A DNA stretch of 64,000 nucleotides from Microbulbifer aggregans (GTDB lineage Bacteria; Pseudomonadota; Gammaproteobacteria; Pseudomonadales; Cellvibrionaceae), in the NCBI RefSeq assembly GCF_020524005.1, contig NZ_JAIVKK010000001.1, forward strand, positions 558,001-622,000, read 5' to 3'. Both the position numbers and the translations under genes were made by a program. Shown in pieces: positions 53,839-63,272 of this stretch. Within the stretch, counting starts at the first letter, position 1. Every line of letters starts with the position of its first letter. The notes beneath the pieces are model-generated. The model searched no databases, was not told the origin of the DNA, and saw nothing but the letters and a program-made list of their open reading frames with translations.

Positions 53839-54951
53839 ATGTCCCGCGAAACCGCATTTCAAAAAATTAAAAACCATCGCGCACAGCAGTTCGGTCTGCC
53901 AATGACAGCAGACTGGACAGCGATCGAGACCATCGACATGCACACGGCCGGAGAACCCCTTCGGGTAATCCTCGCGGGCTTTCCCGAATTGCCAGGAAAC
54001 GATGTCCTCTCACGCAGGAGATCTGCGCGGGAACAATACGATGACCTACGCAAAGCGCTCATGTGGGAACCCCGTGGGCACCGGGATATGTACGGCGTGA
54101 TACTGGTACCACCCAATGATGATGGCGCGGATTTCGGGGCCATCTTTCTTCACAACGAGGGCTATAGCACCATGTGCGGGCATGCGGTAATTGCGCTCGC
54201 AAAACTCGCGGTGGAAATGGGTTGGGTTGAGCCCTGCCCAGATGATGAAACGTCGGTCGTCATTGACGCACCCTGCGGGCGCATTCGGGCATTCGCCAGA
54301 ACGGATTCCCGTGGCCGCGTATTTTCCACACGCTTCCTCTGTGTCCCCTCCTTTGTGCTCGCCCGCGATCAAACTATTGCCCTGCCCGGCCTTGGCACTA
54401 TCCGCTACGACATTGCTTACGGTGGGGCCTTTTACGCATATGTCGATGCCCGCCAACTGCCCTTTTCCCTGGCCCCGGAAAATTCGGAAGAAATAATCCG
54501 CGCGGGCCGAGCCATAAAGGCAGCGGTGATTGAGCGGGGGCCGCCGATTGAACACCCGGCTGAACCCGACCTGAGTTTTCTTTACGGAACCATTTTTATG
54601 GATATGAGCCAATTCCCGGAATCGACAACTGAACCCGCGAGCGATAGCCGGATTCACAGTGGCAACGTTTGCGTATTTGCCAATGGGGAATTGGACCGGT
54701 CGCCAACGGGTTCGGGAGTTTCCGGTCGACTGGCACTGCACCATGCGCAAGGCCGGCTCACTGAAAATCAAACGCTTCACGTGAAGAGCATCACCGGAGG
54801 CGTTTTTACCGGAAAAATTTCCGGAGTCCTGGATTATTGCGGTCATGCTGCGGTCATTCCGGAAATCAGTGGCACCGCCCACATTACGGGGCAACACCGC
54901 TTTTATATCGACCCCGCCGACCCATTAAAAAATGGCTTTCTGCTCGGCTAA
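53839..54951 (+). CDS. trans-3-hydroxy-L-proline dehydratase
   Basis: 370 aa proline-racemase-superfamily enzyme. The first catalytic residue is Cys (YSTMCGHAVIA), but the second position, Cys in epimerases, is Thr (DRSPTGSGVSGR). Cys/Thr is the known signature of trans-3-hydroxy-L-proline dehydratases, which give pyrroline-2-carboxylate. The N-terminal part has ETIDMHTAGEPLRVILAGFP. ATG 53839 is chosen; a frame 18 codons longer would run through the candidate operator. The next gene encodes the matching reductase and starts 33 bp after the stop. Confidence 0.9.
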   Translation: MSRETAFQKIKNHRAQQFGLPMTADWTAIETIDMHTAGEPLRVILAGFPELPGNDVLSRRRSAREQYDDLRKALMWEPRGHRDMYGVILVPPNDDGADFGAIFLHNEGYSTMCGHAVIALAKLAVEMGWVEPCPDDETSVVIDAPCGRIRAFARTDSRGRVFSTRFLCVPSFVLARDQTIALPGLGTIRYDIAYGGAFYAYVDARQLPFSLAPENSEEIIRAGRAIKAAVIERGPPIEHPAEPDLSFLYGTIFMDMSQFPESTTEPASDSRIHSGNVCVFANGELDRSPTGSGVSGRLALHHAQGRLTENQTLHVKSITGGVFTGKISGVLDYCGHAAVIPEISGTAHITGQHRFYIDPADPLKNGFLLG

Positions 54952-54984
54952 GTCCTATCCATCAACAGCCAGACAAAATCACCC

Positions 54985-55971
54985 ATGCAATATATTGACG
55001 CCGGTGCCGTACAGCAGGCACTAAAGTATCCGGAGCTGATCGAAGCATTGAGAGAGGCATTCCGCTCTCAAAACGTGACAGTGCCACCACGCCACCATCA
55101 TCACTACCGTTACTCTGCCAATCATGACAACGAAAATACCCTGCTGCTAATGCCTGCATGGCAGGCCGACGGATTCCTCGGAATAAAAACCGTTGTGGTC
55201 GCGCCAGACAACCGCGAGCAACCATCCATTCAGGGACAATACACACTGATCGATGCAACCACCGGCACACCGAAAGTGGTCATGGACGCGGCGAGTATTA
55301 CCGCGCGACGCACCGCAGCAGCGTCCGCCCTGGCTGCGGATTATCTGGCACCGATCAATGCCAGCACCCTGCTGATGGTCGGCACGGGAACGCTCGCACC
55401 GGAACTGATCCGTGCTCACGCCTGTGTCCGCCCAATTAAAAAGGTGCTGATCTGGGGTAGAAACCCGGATAAAGCAGAGGCGCTGGCAAAGTCCCTTACG
55501 GGTGAACCTTTCAGCGTCTCTATTTGTGACGACATCCAGTCCGGAATGCAGAGGGCGGATATCGTGAGCTGCGCCACCATGAGTAAAACGCCGCTGCTCT
55601 TTGGAAAATGGCTGCGAGAAGAGCAGCACATTGACCTGGTAGGTGCCTACCGGCCGGATATGCGAGAAGCCGATGACCTTCTGGTCAAACGGGTCGCGCT
55701 CTATGCCGACGTGCTGCCTCACGCCCTTTCCGAAACCGGGGATCTAGCTATTCCTATCGCGGAAGGCACTATCGACCCGCAGTCCATACTGGGAGACCTG
55801 CCCAGGCTGTGCCAGGCAAAGGCGCCACTACCAAGATCGGGCGTGACCTGCTTCAAATCGGTCGGCCATGCCCTGGAAGACCTGGTTGCCGCACAACTTG
55901 CCTACAAGCGGGTCACGCTAACCGGCAAAACCGATCACAAAACGGACAATTTTCACCCTGAAACACTTTGA
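54985..55971 (+). CDS. Ornithine cyclodeaminase/mu-crystallin family, probable pyrroline-2-carboxylate reductase
   Basis: 328 aa. Family features: LIEALREAFRS at the N-terminus, LLLMPAWQADGFLGIKTVVV, the active region GTPKVVMDAASITARRTAAA, and the Rossmann nucleotide motif LLMVGTGTLAPELI. The C-terminal part reads DLVGAYRPDMREADD and TCFKSVGHALEDLVAAQLA. In 3-hydroxyproline catabolism this family reduces pyrroline-2-carboxylate to L-proline with NAD(P)H. The dehydratase gene just upstream supports this over ornithine cyclodeaminase. Confidence 0.88.
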   Translation: MQYIDAGAVQQALKYPELIEALREAFRSQNVTVPPRHHHHYRYSANHDNENTLLLMPAWQADGFLGIKTVVVAPDNREQPSIQGQYTLIDATTGTPKVVMDAASITARRTAAASALAADYLAPINASTLLMVGTGTLAPELIRAHACVRPIKKVLIWGRNPDKAEALAKSLTGEPFSVSICDDIQSGMQRADIVSCATMSKTPLLFGKWLREEQHIDLVGAYRPDMREADDLLVKRVALYADVLPHALSETGDLAIPIAEGTIDPQSILGDLPRLCQAKAPLPRSGVTCFKSVGHALEDLVAAQLAYKRVTLTGKTDHKTDNFHPETL

Positions 55972-56054
55972 GCTTTCTATCCTGGCACTGTTAACCTTCT
56001 CTGCGGTCATACCATGTAACGGCCCCTATAAGTAAACAGAGCCAGATTGTATTC

Positions 56055-57323
56055 ATGCTCCACAGTAAGTATTTCATTTCTTCCGGCCGGGCCGCTGTCA
56101 CAGCGGCCCTACTTCTCATTGGCACCCTATTAACGGTTGGCAGCGCCTTTGCGGCGGAAACCCAGTACTACGACATTCTGTATAAAGCACAGCTGGACCC
56201 GGAAAGCGGCCTGGCAGATGTAGAAATTTCACTTTCCGGCGATGAACTACCGAGTAAGCTGAAGCTCTACCTGGACCCCGACAGGCATAAAAACCTGCAG
56301 GGCGCCTCTCTCCAAACCGACGGTAAAGAGGCAATCTGGACCCCCGAGGGCAAGCAGGCCTCTATCCGCTACCAGTTTGTGATCGACGCAAAAAAGTCAT
56401 CGGGCAGTTACGACTCCCGGATTACCGATAAGTGGACGATTCTCCGTAGCGATAAACTGATTCCCCCCATCTCCGCGCGAGCGCCGAAAGAACTCCACTC
56501 CCGTGCCACCCTGGAAGTCCTGACGCCGAAAAAGTGGAATACCCTCGCCCCGTACGTGAAAGATGAGGATGGGATCTTTCAACTGAAAGACCCGGGGCGC
56601 CGCTTTATTCGCCCTAAAGGCTGGCTGATTTCAGGAAGAATCGGCAGTAGACAGGACATCATCGACGGTACCGATACGGTTATAGCCGCGCCTCTTGGCA
56701 AAAATATCCGACGCCAGGACACGCTCGCCTTCCTGAGCTGGACACTTCCGGAGCTGAAGAAAGTTTTCCCGGAATTTCCGCAGAAACTGCTAATAGTCAT
56801 GGCCGGAGACCCCATGTGGCGGGGAGGCCTTTCCGGCACACGCTCCTTATTTATACATGCAGACCGGCCACTCATCTCCGGCAACCGCACCAGCAGTCTC
56901 TTGCACGAGCTGGTCCACGTCGGGACCGGGATCCGTGGCGATCATGAAAGCGATTGGATCGTCGAAGGTATCGCCGAATACTACTCACTGCAGACATTGC
57001 GCCGTACCAAGGGCATCAGTGAACGTCGCTACCAGCAGACCCTCGAAGAACTGAAAGCCTGGGGTGAGGAATCTCCCAACCTGCTGATCAAACGATCTTC
57101 AGGCCCTGTAACTGCTCGCGCCGTGTGGGTGCTGCACGGCATCGACATGGCTATTCAAGACGCCAGTGAAGGAACGCAAAGTCTGGATAATGTTGTGACG
57201 TCTCTGGCCGCAGATCGCGGCAAGGTAACACTGAAAAAGTTCAGCGCTCTGGTGAACGAAGCCGCGGGCAAGGAAATTCCCCTGCTCGACCGCGAGTTTC
57301 TTGAAGGCAAAAAAAAGCCCTGA
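56055..57323 (+). CDS. Exported gluzincin-type metallopeptidase
   Basis: 422 aa. The signal peptide reads ALLLIGTLLTVGSAFAA. The zinc motif is HELVHVGTG (about residue 285) with a downstream Glu in DWIVEGIAEYYSLQTL, an HExxH-E gluzincin plan resembling the M1/M61 clan. The N-terminal half looks like a beta-rich domain (LDPESGLADVEISLSGDELP). Periplasmic or surface peptide trimming is plausible, but it has no candidate regulon site, so a link to collagen use is only by proximity. Confidence 0.75.
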   Translation: MLHSKYFISSGRAAVTAALLLIGTLLTVGSAFAAETQYYDILYKAQLDPESGLADVEISLSGDELPSKLKLYLDPDRHKNLQGASLQTDGKEAIWTPEGKQASIRYQFVIDAKKSSGSYDSRITDKWTILRSDKLIPPISARAPKELHSRATLEVLTPKKWNTLAPYVKDEDGIFQLKDPGRRFIRPKGWLISGRIGSRQDIIDGTDTVIAAPLGKNIRRQDTLAFLSWTLPELKKVFPEFPQKLLIVMAGDPMWRGGLSGTRSLFIHADRPLISGNRTSSLLHELVHVGTGIRGDHESDWIVEGIAEYYSLQTLRRTKGISERRYQQTLEELKAWGEESPNLLIKRSSGPVTARAVWVLHGIDMAIQDASEGTQSLDNVVTSLAADRGKVTLKKFSALVNEAAGKEIPLLDREFLEGKKKP

Positions 57324-57815
57324 CGACGGGGGGGGGAGAGCGTCAGGGCCAAGACCATTAGGAGTGAAACTTGGAGGATTTCATCCTTACAACACACTTT
57401 GGGCAACCTGTATGGAGGACGGTGCCCGGCCGGCACTACTAAACACGACGTGGGGGAGATGTGTGCTAGCCAGCTACACTCAGTATTGTTGACGGAGACA
57501 AATTTGCCAGTAGCGCACCGGAAAAAACTTAGAACAATTGGGAATAGATCACCCCACCCGACTTCGGAAAGATAATTAAACCTGGGTAAACGCCCCACCC
57601 CTCACCGCCCTCCACCCCGTGCAGTGAGCAGATTTCAGCCAATTCAAAAAGAAATTCCCGACTGCAAAATTACCCCTTGACTATTCGAAGCCAATCCCTA
57701 GAATAGCGCCCTCTCAACGCACCAGATGGCGCGTAAGTATCAGAAAACGCTAGGATTTTTTCCTACATTCAGATAGAATGCACAGCGCTTTCAACGCCTC
57801 CGGGCGAACACCTAT
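57324..57815. other. Intergenic region before the tRNA pair
   Basis: 492 bp without a supported gene. A GCCCTGACG/CGTCAGGGC hairpin (57317-57349) spans the preceding stop codon but has no T tract. A promoter TTGACT-N16-TAGAAT at 57677-57704 faces the tRNAs. Confidence 0.55.
57677..57704 (+). promoter_or_regulatory. Promoter of tRNA-Cys/tRNA-Leu
   Basis: TTGACT, 16 bp, TAGAAT, followed by a GC-rich discriminator GCGCCC, about 110 bp before tRNA-Cys. Confidence 0.65.
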
Positions 57816-57889
57816 GGCTAGGTGGCAGAGTGGTCATGCAGCGGACTGCAACTCCGTGTACGCCGGTTCGATTCCGACCCTAGCCTCCA
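57816..57889 (+). tRNA. tRNA-Cys (anticodon GCA)
   Basis: 74 nt with a GGCTAGG/CCTAGCC acceptor stem, anticodon loop CTGCAAC giving GCA, T arm with TTCGATT and encoded CCA. Confidence 0.95.
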
Positions 57890-57985
57890 TTTTCTTATAT
57901 CGTCGCTTTTTATATGCGACGAGTTACGAGGGACACCCGACGTAAGTTCGGGCATCAAGATGGAAAATCCCTCGTACACCGCCCC

Positions 57986-58071
57986 GCCCGGGTGGTGGAA
58001 TTGGTAGACACAAGGGATTTAAAATCCCTCGACTTCTGGTCGTGCGGGTTCAAGTCCCGCCCCGGGCACCA
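57986..58071 (+). tRNA. tRNA-Leu (anticodon TAA)
   Basis: 86 nt with a GCCCGGG/CCCGGGC acceptor stem, anticodon loop TTTAAAA giving TAA, a long variable arm typical of tRNA-Leu and an encoded CCA. Lies 96 bp after tRNA-Cys. Confidence 0.95.
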
Positions 58072-58394
58072 AAATTCCCCTTCAGCGATTCGCATCTCAT
58101 AGATCGATTTCCCGATGCTTATCGTACCGCCGTGCCACAGAAACAATTTGGCAACAGCCCCCCATCATCAAGACTACTGCCGACGCCCCACCCACCAGGC
58201 AACTTTTGTGCTAATAATTTGTGCTAATAATTTGTGCTAGTACTTGCGCTATTGATGCGCTATTAAAACGGTAAGCCGGATGGCTCCCGGAGCGCCAATG
58301 GAGCACCCCGCGAGCAAAAGACAGAGGTCACAAAGACCATGCACATGTCGCAACATCGACAGCGCATGAGCGTATTTTCCCGTTTCATTTTTCA
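58072..58394. other. Intergenic region with 13-bp tandem repeats
   Basis: 323 bp without a gene. TTTGTGCTAATAA is repeated at 58205-58217 and 58218-58230, with a partial third copy to 58240. Further TGCGCTATT repeats follow to 58263. Confidence 0.6.
58205..58240. repeat. 13-bp tandem repeat upstream of a hydrolase gene
   Basis: Two full and one partial copy of TTTGTGCTAATAA, about 155 bp before the GTG of the beta-lactamase-fold gene. Could be a regulator's direct-repeat site or simple slippage. Confidence 0.8.
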
Positions 58395-59765
58395 GTGCAA
58401 TTACCCCTGATGGGCGGGCCTGCCGTTTGGTTTATCGTTGCCGCCCTATGCGCATGGCTGCTAAGCCGGCTCACCTGCAGGCATTTCGGATTTTCTCTCT
58501 GGCACGCAGCAACAGCACTAAAAGTCCTGACAGCCATGGCTGCGAAATTAGCCTGTTCCGCACGGTATATTTCTGGCTTTGAGGACGCCCGCGTTTTGCA
58601 GGACCTCACCAGCTACTCGCCCGCATTCTCGCTCATTACCTTAAAGCACGAAAAAAACCGGGTCATCGCCTGCTTTGGGACAATCTGCCAATCAAGCGCC
58701 AACTTTCACCCCGGCCTCGGCGGCAAGCTGGAAAGCCATGCGGCATTTGAAGCGACCCCACTCAACATCCCCGAGTTGCGCCCCATAACAGGCACCTGGC
58801 CCACGGGAGAAAGTGCTCCCGACCGCGACCCGGTCCTGCAAGCCCTAACCGCGCAAATACTGGAAGATGATTGCCGTCGCGGGCTGGATACACGCGCACT
58901 GATCGTGGTGCAAGGCGGACAGCTGCTAGCCGAAAGTTACACCCCACCCATCCAACCAGAAACACCACTTCTGGGCTGGTCAATGGCGAAAAGCCTGACC
59001 GCAATTTTAATAGGTCGCATGGAGGCACTCGGGCTCGCAAACATGGAGGCAAGCGACCTGTTTCCCGAGTGGCACAACGACGGTCGATCGGCGATCACCC
59101 TGTGCAATTTATTACAGATGGGTTCAGGACTTGCGTTCGACGAAAGCTATTTGCCGGGCAGTGATGTCACCCGGATGTTGTATACCAGCCCCAGCGCTTC
59201 CGAATACGCATTGCAAAGCGTGCTCAGGCAACAACCGGGCCGGCATTTCCATTACTCATCAGGCACTACCAACCTCCTCGCCCTCTGGATGCACAGAACG
59301 CTGGGAGGCACCCAGGGCTGCATGGATTTTTTATATCGGGAACTTCTGCAGCCATTGCGCATGGCCCATACTTTGCTCGAGAGTGACGCCCACGGCGTAT
59401 TTGTTGGCAGCTCCTACGCCTATGCCTCCGGTCGCGACTGGGCACGCCTGGGACAATTGATGCTCGACCAGGGAAGCCAGGACGGAAAACCTTTACTTAG
59501 CCCTGCATGGGTACACGCTGCCACAACACCCAACCCGAGTGAAAACGACAGCCGCTATGGATACCAGTTCTGGCTGAATTCAGGGCCGGGCATGCCGCAA
59601 CGCTACCCCGCCCTGCCTGACGACACTTACTTCATGCTCGGCAATCGCGAGCAAAAACTGATGGTATGTCCCAGTCTCAGCGCCGTAATCGTGCGGCTGG
59701 GGTGGTCGGGCGAAGACTACCCGCTGGAGCGCCAGTTCAATCGAATACTGGACAAGCTTGAATAG
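58395..59765 (+). CDS. Beta-lactamase-fold serine hydrolase
   Basis: 456 aa. One N-terminal membrane segment (AVWFIVAALCAWLLS), so it is probably anchored with its catalytic domain outside the cytoplasm. The SxxK motif is in GWSMAKSLTA (Ser about 196) and the Tyr-based second motif in FHYSSGTTNLL (Tyr about 287). Similar proteins include class C-like esterases, D-aminopeptidases and 6-aminohexanoate-dimer hydrolases; sequence alone does not separate these. The start is GTG 58395 or ATG 58410. Confidence 0.83.
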   Translation: MQLPLMGGPAVWFIVAALCAWLLSRLTCRHFGFSLWHAATALKVLTAMAAKLACSARYISGFEDARVLQDLTSYSPAFSLITLKHEKNRVIACFGTICQSSANFHPGLGGKLESHAAFEATPLNIPELRPITGTWPTGESAPDRDPVLQALTAQILEDDCRRGLDTRALIVVQGGQLLAESYTPPIQPETPLLGWSMAKSLTAILIGRMEALGLANMEASDLFPEWHNDGRSAITLCNLLQMGSGLAFDESYLPGSDVTRMLYTSPSASEYALQSVLRQQPGRHFHYSSGTTNLLALWMHRTLGGTQGCMDFLYRELLQPLRMAHTLLESDAHGVFVGSSYAYASGRDWARLGQLMLDQGSQDGKPLLSPAWVHAATTPNPSENDSRYGYQFWLNSGPGMPQRYPALPDDTYFMLGNREQKLMVCPSLSAVIVRLGWSGEDYPLERQFNRILDKLE

Positions 59766-59816
59766 CACACGGGCACTGCCCAACCATCTGCCTCCAACCG
59801 CTTTGATACCGGCAAA

Positions 59817-60413
59817 TTAACCCCGATGGGTTTCCAGCATGGCGAGATACAGGCGCTGTTCAACCTCCGTAGCCTCAAGGCCGTATTTCTCGATTACCGC
59901 CATAAACCGTTGTAAATAATACTTCTTTACCGGCCCATAGGGAGGCATCCACTCTTCCGGACCCAGCTGCCCCTTGCTCTGATTACGCCCGTCATCAACT
60001 AACCACAGGTTGTCCGGATCTTCCGCAAACTGCCGCTTTTTTTCACGGCTCCAGTTCGCACCGCCATGATCGTACGCCCATTTGAGCGGAACGATGTGTT
60101 CGACATCCAGGTCCGAGGCGAGCTCGTAAAAATTGCCCGTGTAGGGATCCAGCCAAAGCCCAGTGACAACCTTACACTCACCGCCATCTTTGAATGTGAT
60201 CGGTGCGAGCGAATAGCGGATCAGCAATTCATGACGCGTATCCTGGCAGTCCCGATCCACGTCCGACCATTTCGGCAGCCATTCCGTGCGTTTATAGCCG
60301 CGGTCTTCACCTGCCGCTTCGACTGCCGCGCCGACGGCAAGCGCGAACACCCCAAACACCGCCGAGCCAACACCAGCAATTGACCTGCCAGCAAGATTAA
60401 AATTTGAGCGCAT
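59817..60413 (-). CDS. Exported HNH endonuclease (DUF1524-like)
   Basis: 198 aa. An N-terminal signal-like segment (VFGVFALAVGAAVEAAG) precedes a compact HNH domain: DLDVEHIVPLKWAYDHGG with the catalytic His, then FAEDPDNLWLVDDGRNQSKG and GPEEWMPP. Similar single-domain exported proteins are thought to degrade extracellular DNA for nutrients, though periplasmic roles are possible. Convergent with the hydrolase gene. Confidence 0.82.
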   Translation of the reverse strand: MRSNFNLAGRSIAGVGSAVFGVFALAVGAAVEAAGEDRGYKRTEWLPKWSDVDRDCQDTRHELLIRYSLAPITFKDGGECKVVTGLWLDPYTGNFYELASDLDVEHIVPLKWAYDHGGANWSREKKRQFAEDPDNLWLVDDGRNQSKGQLGPEEWMPPYGPVKKYYLQRFMAVIEKYGLEATEVEQRLYLAMLETHRG

Positions 60414-60581
60414 CAGCTCCCCCTAATTTTATAGTTCAACCCAAGTGGGACGATCGTACATTAGAGGGGCTGTCGCGAATATCCTCGCATTGAAATATGT
60501 CAAGCAGGTGCAGCGGCAATACCGTCACTGCTAGTGACAGCAAATACCGGGTAAAAAATAGTGAATTCAGGCGCTGAAAAC

Positions 60582-60612
60582 AAAAATGCCCGACGTTTAG
60601 CGTCAGGCATTC
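60582..60612 (-). terminator. Terminator of pgsA
   Basis: On the minus strand ATGCCTGACG and CGTCGGGCAT pair, with one mismatch in the stem, followed by TTTTTG. 46 bp after the pgsA stop. Confidence 0.8.
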
Positions 60613-60657
60613 AGAAAATATTCGCGGAGCTCAGGCCCGCTTGATCAGCCGGCTGGA

Positions 60658-61236
60658 TTAGGACTCATTGTTGTCACCATTAGCAGTTTCGCCCGCCAAT
60701 GCCGGCCACGCAGCCTTGAGATAAATGATCATGGTCCAGAGGGTAAGTGCGGCGGCAATGTAGAGCAGGATATAACCTATGGTTTCCATTACCGGGAACT
60801 CCCTTACATCGAATGCCAAAAGGACGATGATCGCCGCCATCTGAGCCGTGGTCTTGATTTTACCGATATAGTTCACCGCAACACTGCTGCGCAGACCGAG
60901 CCCTGCCATCCACTCACGAAGCGCGGACACCGCGATTTCGCGGCCAATAATCACTGCCGCAGCAATGGTAAAGAAAGGATAGTTGTGGAGATCGACCAGC
61001 AGAACAAGCGCTGTTGCCACCATCAATTTATCGGCAACCGGATCGAGAAAAGCGCCGAATGGCGTCGCCTGGTTGTACTTGCGGGCAATATAGCCATCCA
61101 GCCAATCGGTTGCGGCCGCGACCGAAAATATCAGCGCAGAGGCGAAGTAGCTCCATTTATACGGAAGGTAGAATACCAGCACAAAAACCGGGATCAGCGC
61201 CACACGTAGCAGGGTAAGTTGATTGGCGAGGGTCAT
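60658..61236 (-). CDS. pgsA: CDP-diacylglycerol-glycerol-3-phosphate 3-phosphatidyltransferase
   Basis: 192 aa integral membrane enzyme making phosphatidylglycerophosphate, the committed step to phosphatidylglycerol and cardiolipin. The CDP-alcohol phosphotransferase signature is complete: [19 protein letters not shown] followed by PVAD, matching DGxxAR-x8-GxxxDxxxD. The N-terminus [18 protein letters not shown] is typical of PgsA. ATG 61236 has AAGGA upstream; an ATG eight codons earlier lacks one. It follows uvrC on the same strand, the usual gammaproteobacterial order. Confidence 0.96.
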   Translation of the reverse strand: MTLANQLTLLRVALIPVFVLVFYLPYKWSYFASALIFSVAAATDWLDGYIARKYNQATPFGAFLDPVADKLMVATALVLLVDLHNYPFFTIAAAVIIGREIAVSALREWMAGLGLRSSVAVNYIGKIKTTAQMAAIIVLLAFDVREFPVMETIGYILLYIAAALTLWTMIIYLKAAWPALAGETANGDNNES

Positions 61237-61381
61237 GCTGGTCCTTATATCGCTGAACACACATCGTCGGCAGTGCGTAACTTAACAAGCCCTGCCATAA
61301 AAATAAACGCCATCATGACGGCAGAGTACTCCGCGAGCAATTCTCTTTGAAATCAGAGCATTTTGGTACTCCGCAGGAAAA

Positions 61382-63196
61382 TTACTCGTGATGTAGAGCG
61401 GAGTATATATCCTGGGCGAGCTTTCGACTCACTCCTTCGACACTGGCAATTTCATTGGCTGTGGCTTTTCGAAGCTCCTGCAGCCCACCAAAGTGATGGA
61501 GCAATGCCCGACGGCGGGCCGGACCAACACCCGGGATACCCTCAAGCGGTGACTCACGTCGCTTCTTGTCTCGGCGCTGGCGGTGGCCGGTGATAGCGAA
61601 CCGGTGCGCCTCATCCCTCACCTGCTGCATCAGGTGTAATGCTGGCGAGTCGGCATTCAATACCATCTCGCGGTTTTCCGCCACCACATGCAGGGTCTCG
61701 AAGCCGGCCTTGCGCGTAGTCCCCTTGGCCACACCAATAATCTGCACACCCGAGACACCCAGATCATTGAGCACGTCAACGGCCTGCGCCACCTGCCCTT
61801 TACCACCGTCGATCAGGAGAATATTCGGGAACCGCCCCTCACCACTGGAAAGACGCGTGTAGCGACGTTTGAGCGCCTGCCCCATGGCTGCGTAATCATC
61901 GCCTGCAGCAACCCCTTCGATATTAAAACGACGATAGTCCGACTTCACCGGGCCACCGGTGTCGAATACCACACAGGAGGCAACCGTTGCCTCGCCACTG
62001 GAATGGCTGATATCGAAGCACTCCAGGCGCTCGGGCAACTCATCCAGCCGCAAGACCTCCTGAAGGTTCTCAAAGCGCCCCTGCAGTTTTTGCTGGGAAG
62101 CCGTGCGGCTTTGCAGGTTCTGTGCGGCAGCCTGCTGGGACATTTCCACCCAGGTCGCCCGATTGCCGCGCAACCTGTGCGAAATAGCAACTTCGCGGCC
62201 CGAATGGTTACTCAGGGCCTGCTGAATGGCCTCATAATCTTCAAGCGGTTCCGACACCAGGATTTCGCGCGGCATTTCCCGCTCCGCGCCGAGATAAAAC
62301 TGAGGGATAAAGGCCGATAACAATTCCCCACCCGTCAGCCCCAGTTTTTCACTGGGGAAATAGCTGCGGCTGCCGAGAATGCGCCCCTGACGGATAAACA
62401 GGATGTGCACGCAACACAAGCCACCCGCCGTTGCCACGCCCAGCACATCCACATCCCCTGCACCGCTTTCAGCAACCTGATCTGCCTGAAGCCGCCTGAG
62501 CGCACCAATCTGATCCCGCAGGCGCGCCGCCTTTTCAAACTCCAGTGCCGCAGATGCCGCCTCCATTTCAGCCGCCAGTTCCCGCATGATGGTTTCGCTT
62601 TTACCACGTAAAAACATCTGCGCATGGCGCACGTCCGCGCCGTAATCTTCCGGACTGATATAGTCAACGCACGGAGCGGTGCAACGCTCGATCTGATACT
62701 GCAGGCAGGGTCGCGAGCGATTAGCAAACACACTGTCTTCACAGGAGCGGATACGGAAGGTTTTCTGCAGAAAGTTCAGGCTATCGCGCACCGAAGATGC
62801 ATTGGGAAACGGCCCGAAGTAATCGCCTTTTTTACGCTTTGCTCCACGGTGAAAAGCTATGCGGGGGAAAGTGTCGCGACTGGAGAGAAAAATATACGGA
62901 TAGCCCTTATCGTCTTTCAACATGACGTTGTAGGGCGGCCGCTGTGACTTGATCAGGCTCTGCTCGAGAACCAGGGCTTCGGTCTCGCTGCGGGTCACCG
63001 TGACTTCAATGTCCGCAATTTTCTCAACCAGCGCCATGGTTTTCGCGGTGAGGCCCGTAGCGCGAAAATAGCTCGACAGGCGATTGCGCAGATTTTTTGC
63101 CTTACCGACATACAACACCCCGCCACTGGCATCAAACATCTGGTAGACGCCAGGCTTGCGGGTAACGGTGGGGAGAAAGCGTTTACTGTCGAACAT
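61382..63196 (-). CDS. uvrC: Excinuclease ABC subunit C
   Basis: 604 aa, standard length. It makes both incisions in nucleotide excision repair. The N-terminal GIY-YIG domain has GVYQMFDASGGVLYVGKAKN. The UvrB-binding UVR motif lies near residue 205 (AALEFEKAARLRDQIGALRR). The RNase H-like domain starts around RLECFDISHSSGEATVASCV. The C-terminal helix-hairpin-helix pair reads LEGIPGVGPARRRALLHHFG and NEIASVEGVSRKLAQDIY. A palindromic terminator lies just upstream, between it and gacA. Confidence 0.97.
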   Translation of the reverse strand: MFDSKRFLPTVTRKPGVYQMFDASGGVLYVGKAKNLRNRLSSYFRATGLTAKTMALVEKIADIEVTVTRSETEALVLEQSLIKSQRPPYNVMLKDDKGYPYIFLSSRDTFPRIAFHRGAKRKKGDYFGPFPNASSVRDSLNFLQKTFRIRSCEDSVFANRSRPCLQYQIERCTAPCVDYISPEDYGADVRHAQMFLRGKSETIMRELAAEMEAASAALEFEKAARLRDQIGALRRLQADQVAESGAGDVDVLGVATAGGLCCVHILFIRQGRILGSRSYFPSEKLGLTGGELLSAFIPQFYLGAEREMPREILVSEPLEDYEAIQQALSNHSGREVAISHRLRGNRATWVEMSQQAAAQNLQSRTASQQKLQGRFENLQEVLRLDELPERLECFDISHSSGEATVASCVVFDTGGPVKSDYRRFNIEGVAAGDDYAAMGQALKRRYTRLSSGEGRFPNILLIDGGKGQVAQAVDVLNDLGVSGVQIIGVAKGTTRKAGFETLHVVAENREMVLNADSPALHLMQQVRDEAHRFAITGHRQRRDKKRRESPLEGIPGVGPARRRALLHHFGGLQELRKATANEIASVEGVSRKLAQDIYSALHHE

Positions 63197-63207
63197 CGGC
63201 TACGGCT

Positions 63208-63240
63208 TCAAAAAAACAGGGGCCGCATGCGGCCCCTGTT
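63208..63240 (-). terminator. Perfect-palindrome terminator between gacA and uvrC
   Basis: A 26-bp perfect palindrome at 63215-63240: AACAGGGGCCGC and its complement around AT, followed on the minus strand by a run of T. It ends about 12 bp before the uvrC start, an unusual spot between two genes normally co-transcribed. Confidence 0.85.
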
Positions 63241-63272
63241 TTCGTAATCTGATTAATGGGCGAGCCCCTATT

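Noticed and set aside
57317..57349. GCCCTGACG/CGTCAGGGC hairpin as terminator of the metallopeptidase gene
   Set aside because: It overlaps the stop codon, has a G-rich loop and no T tract, so termination is not supported.
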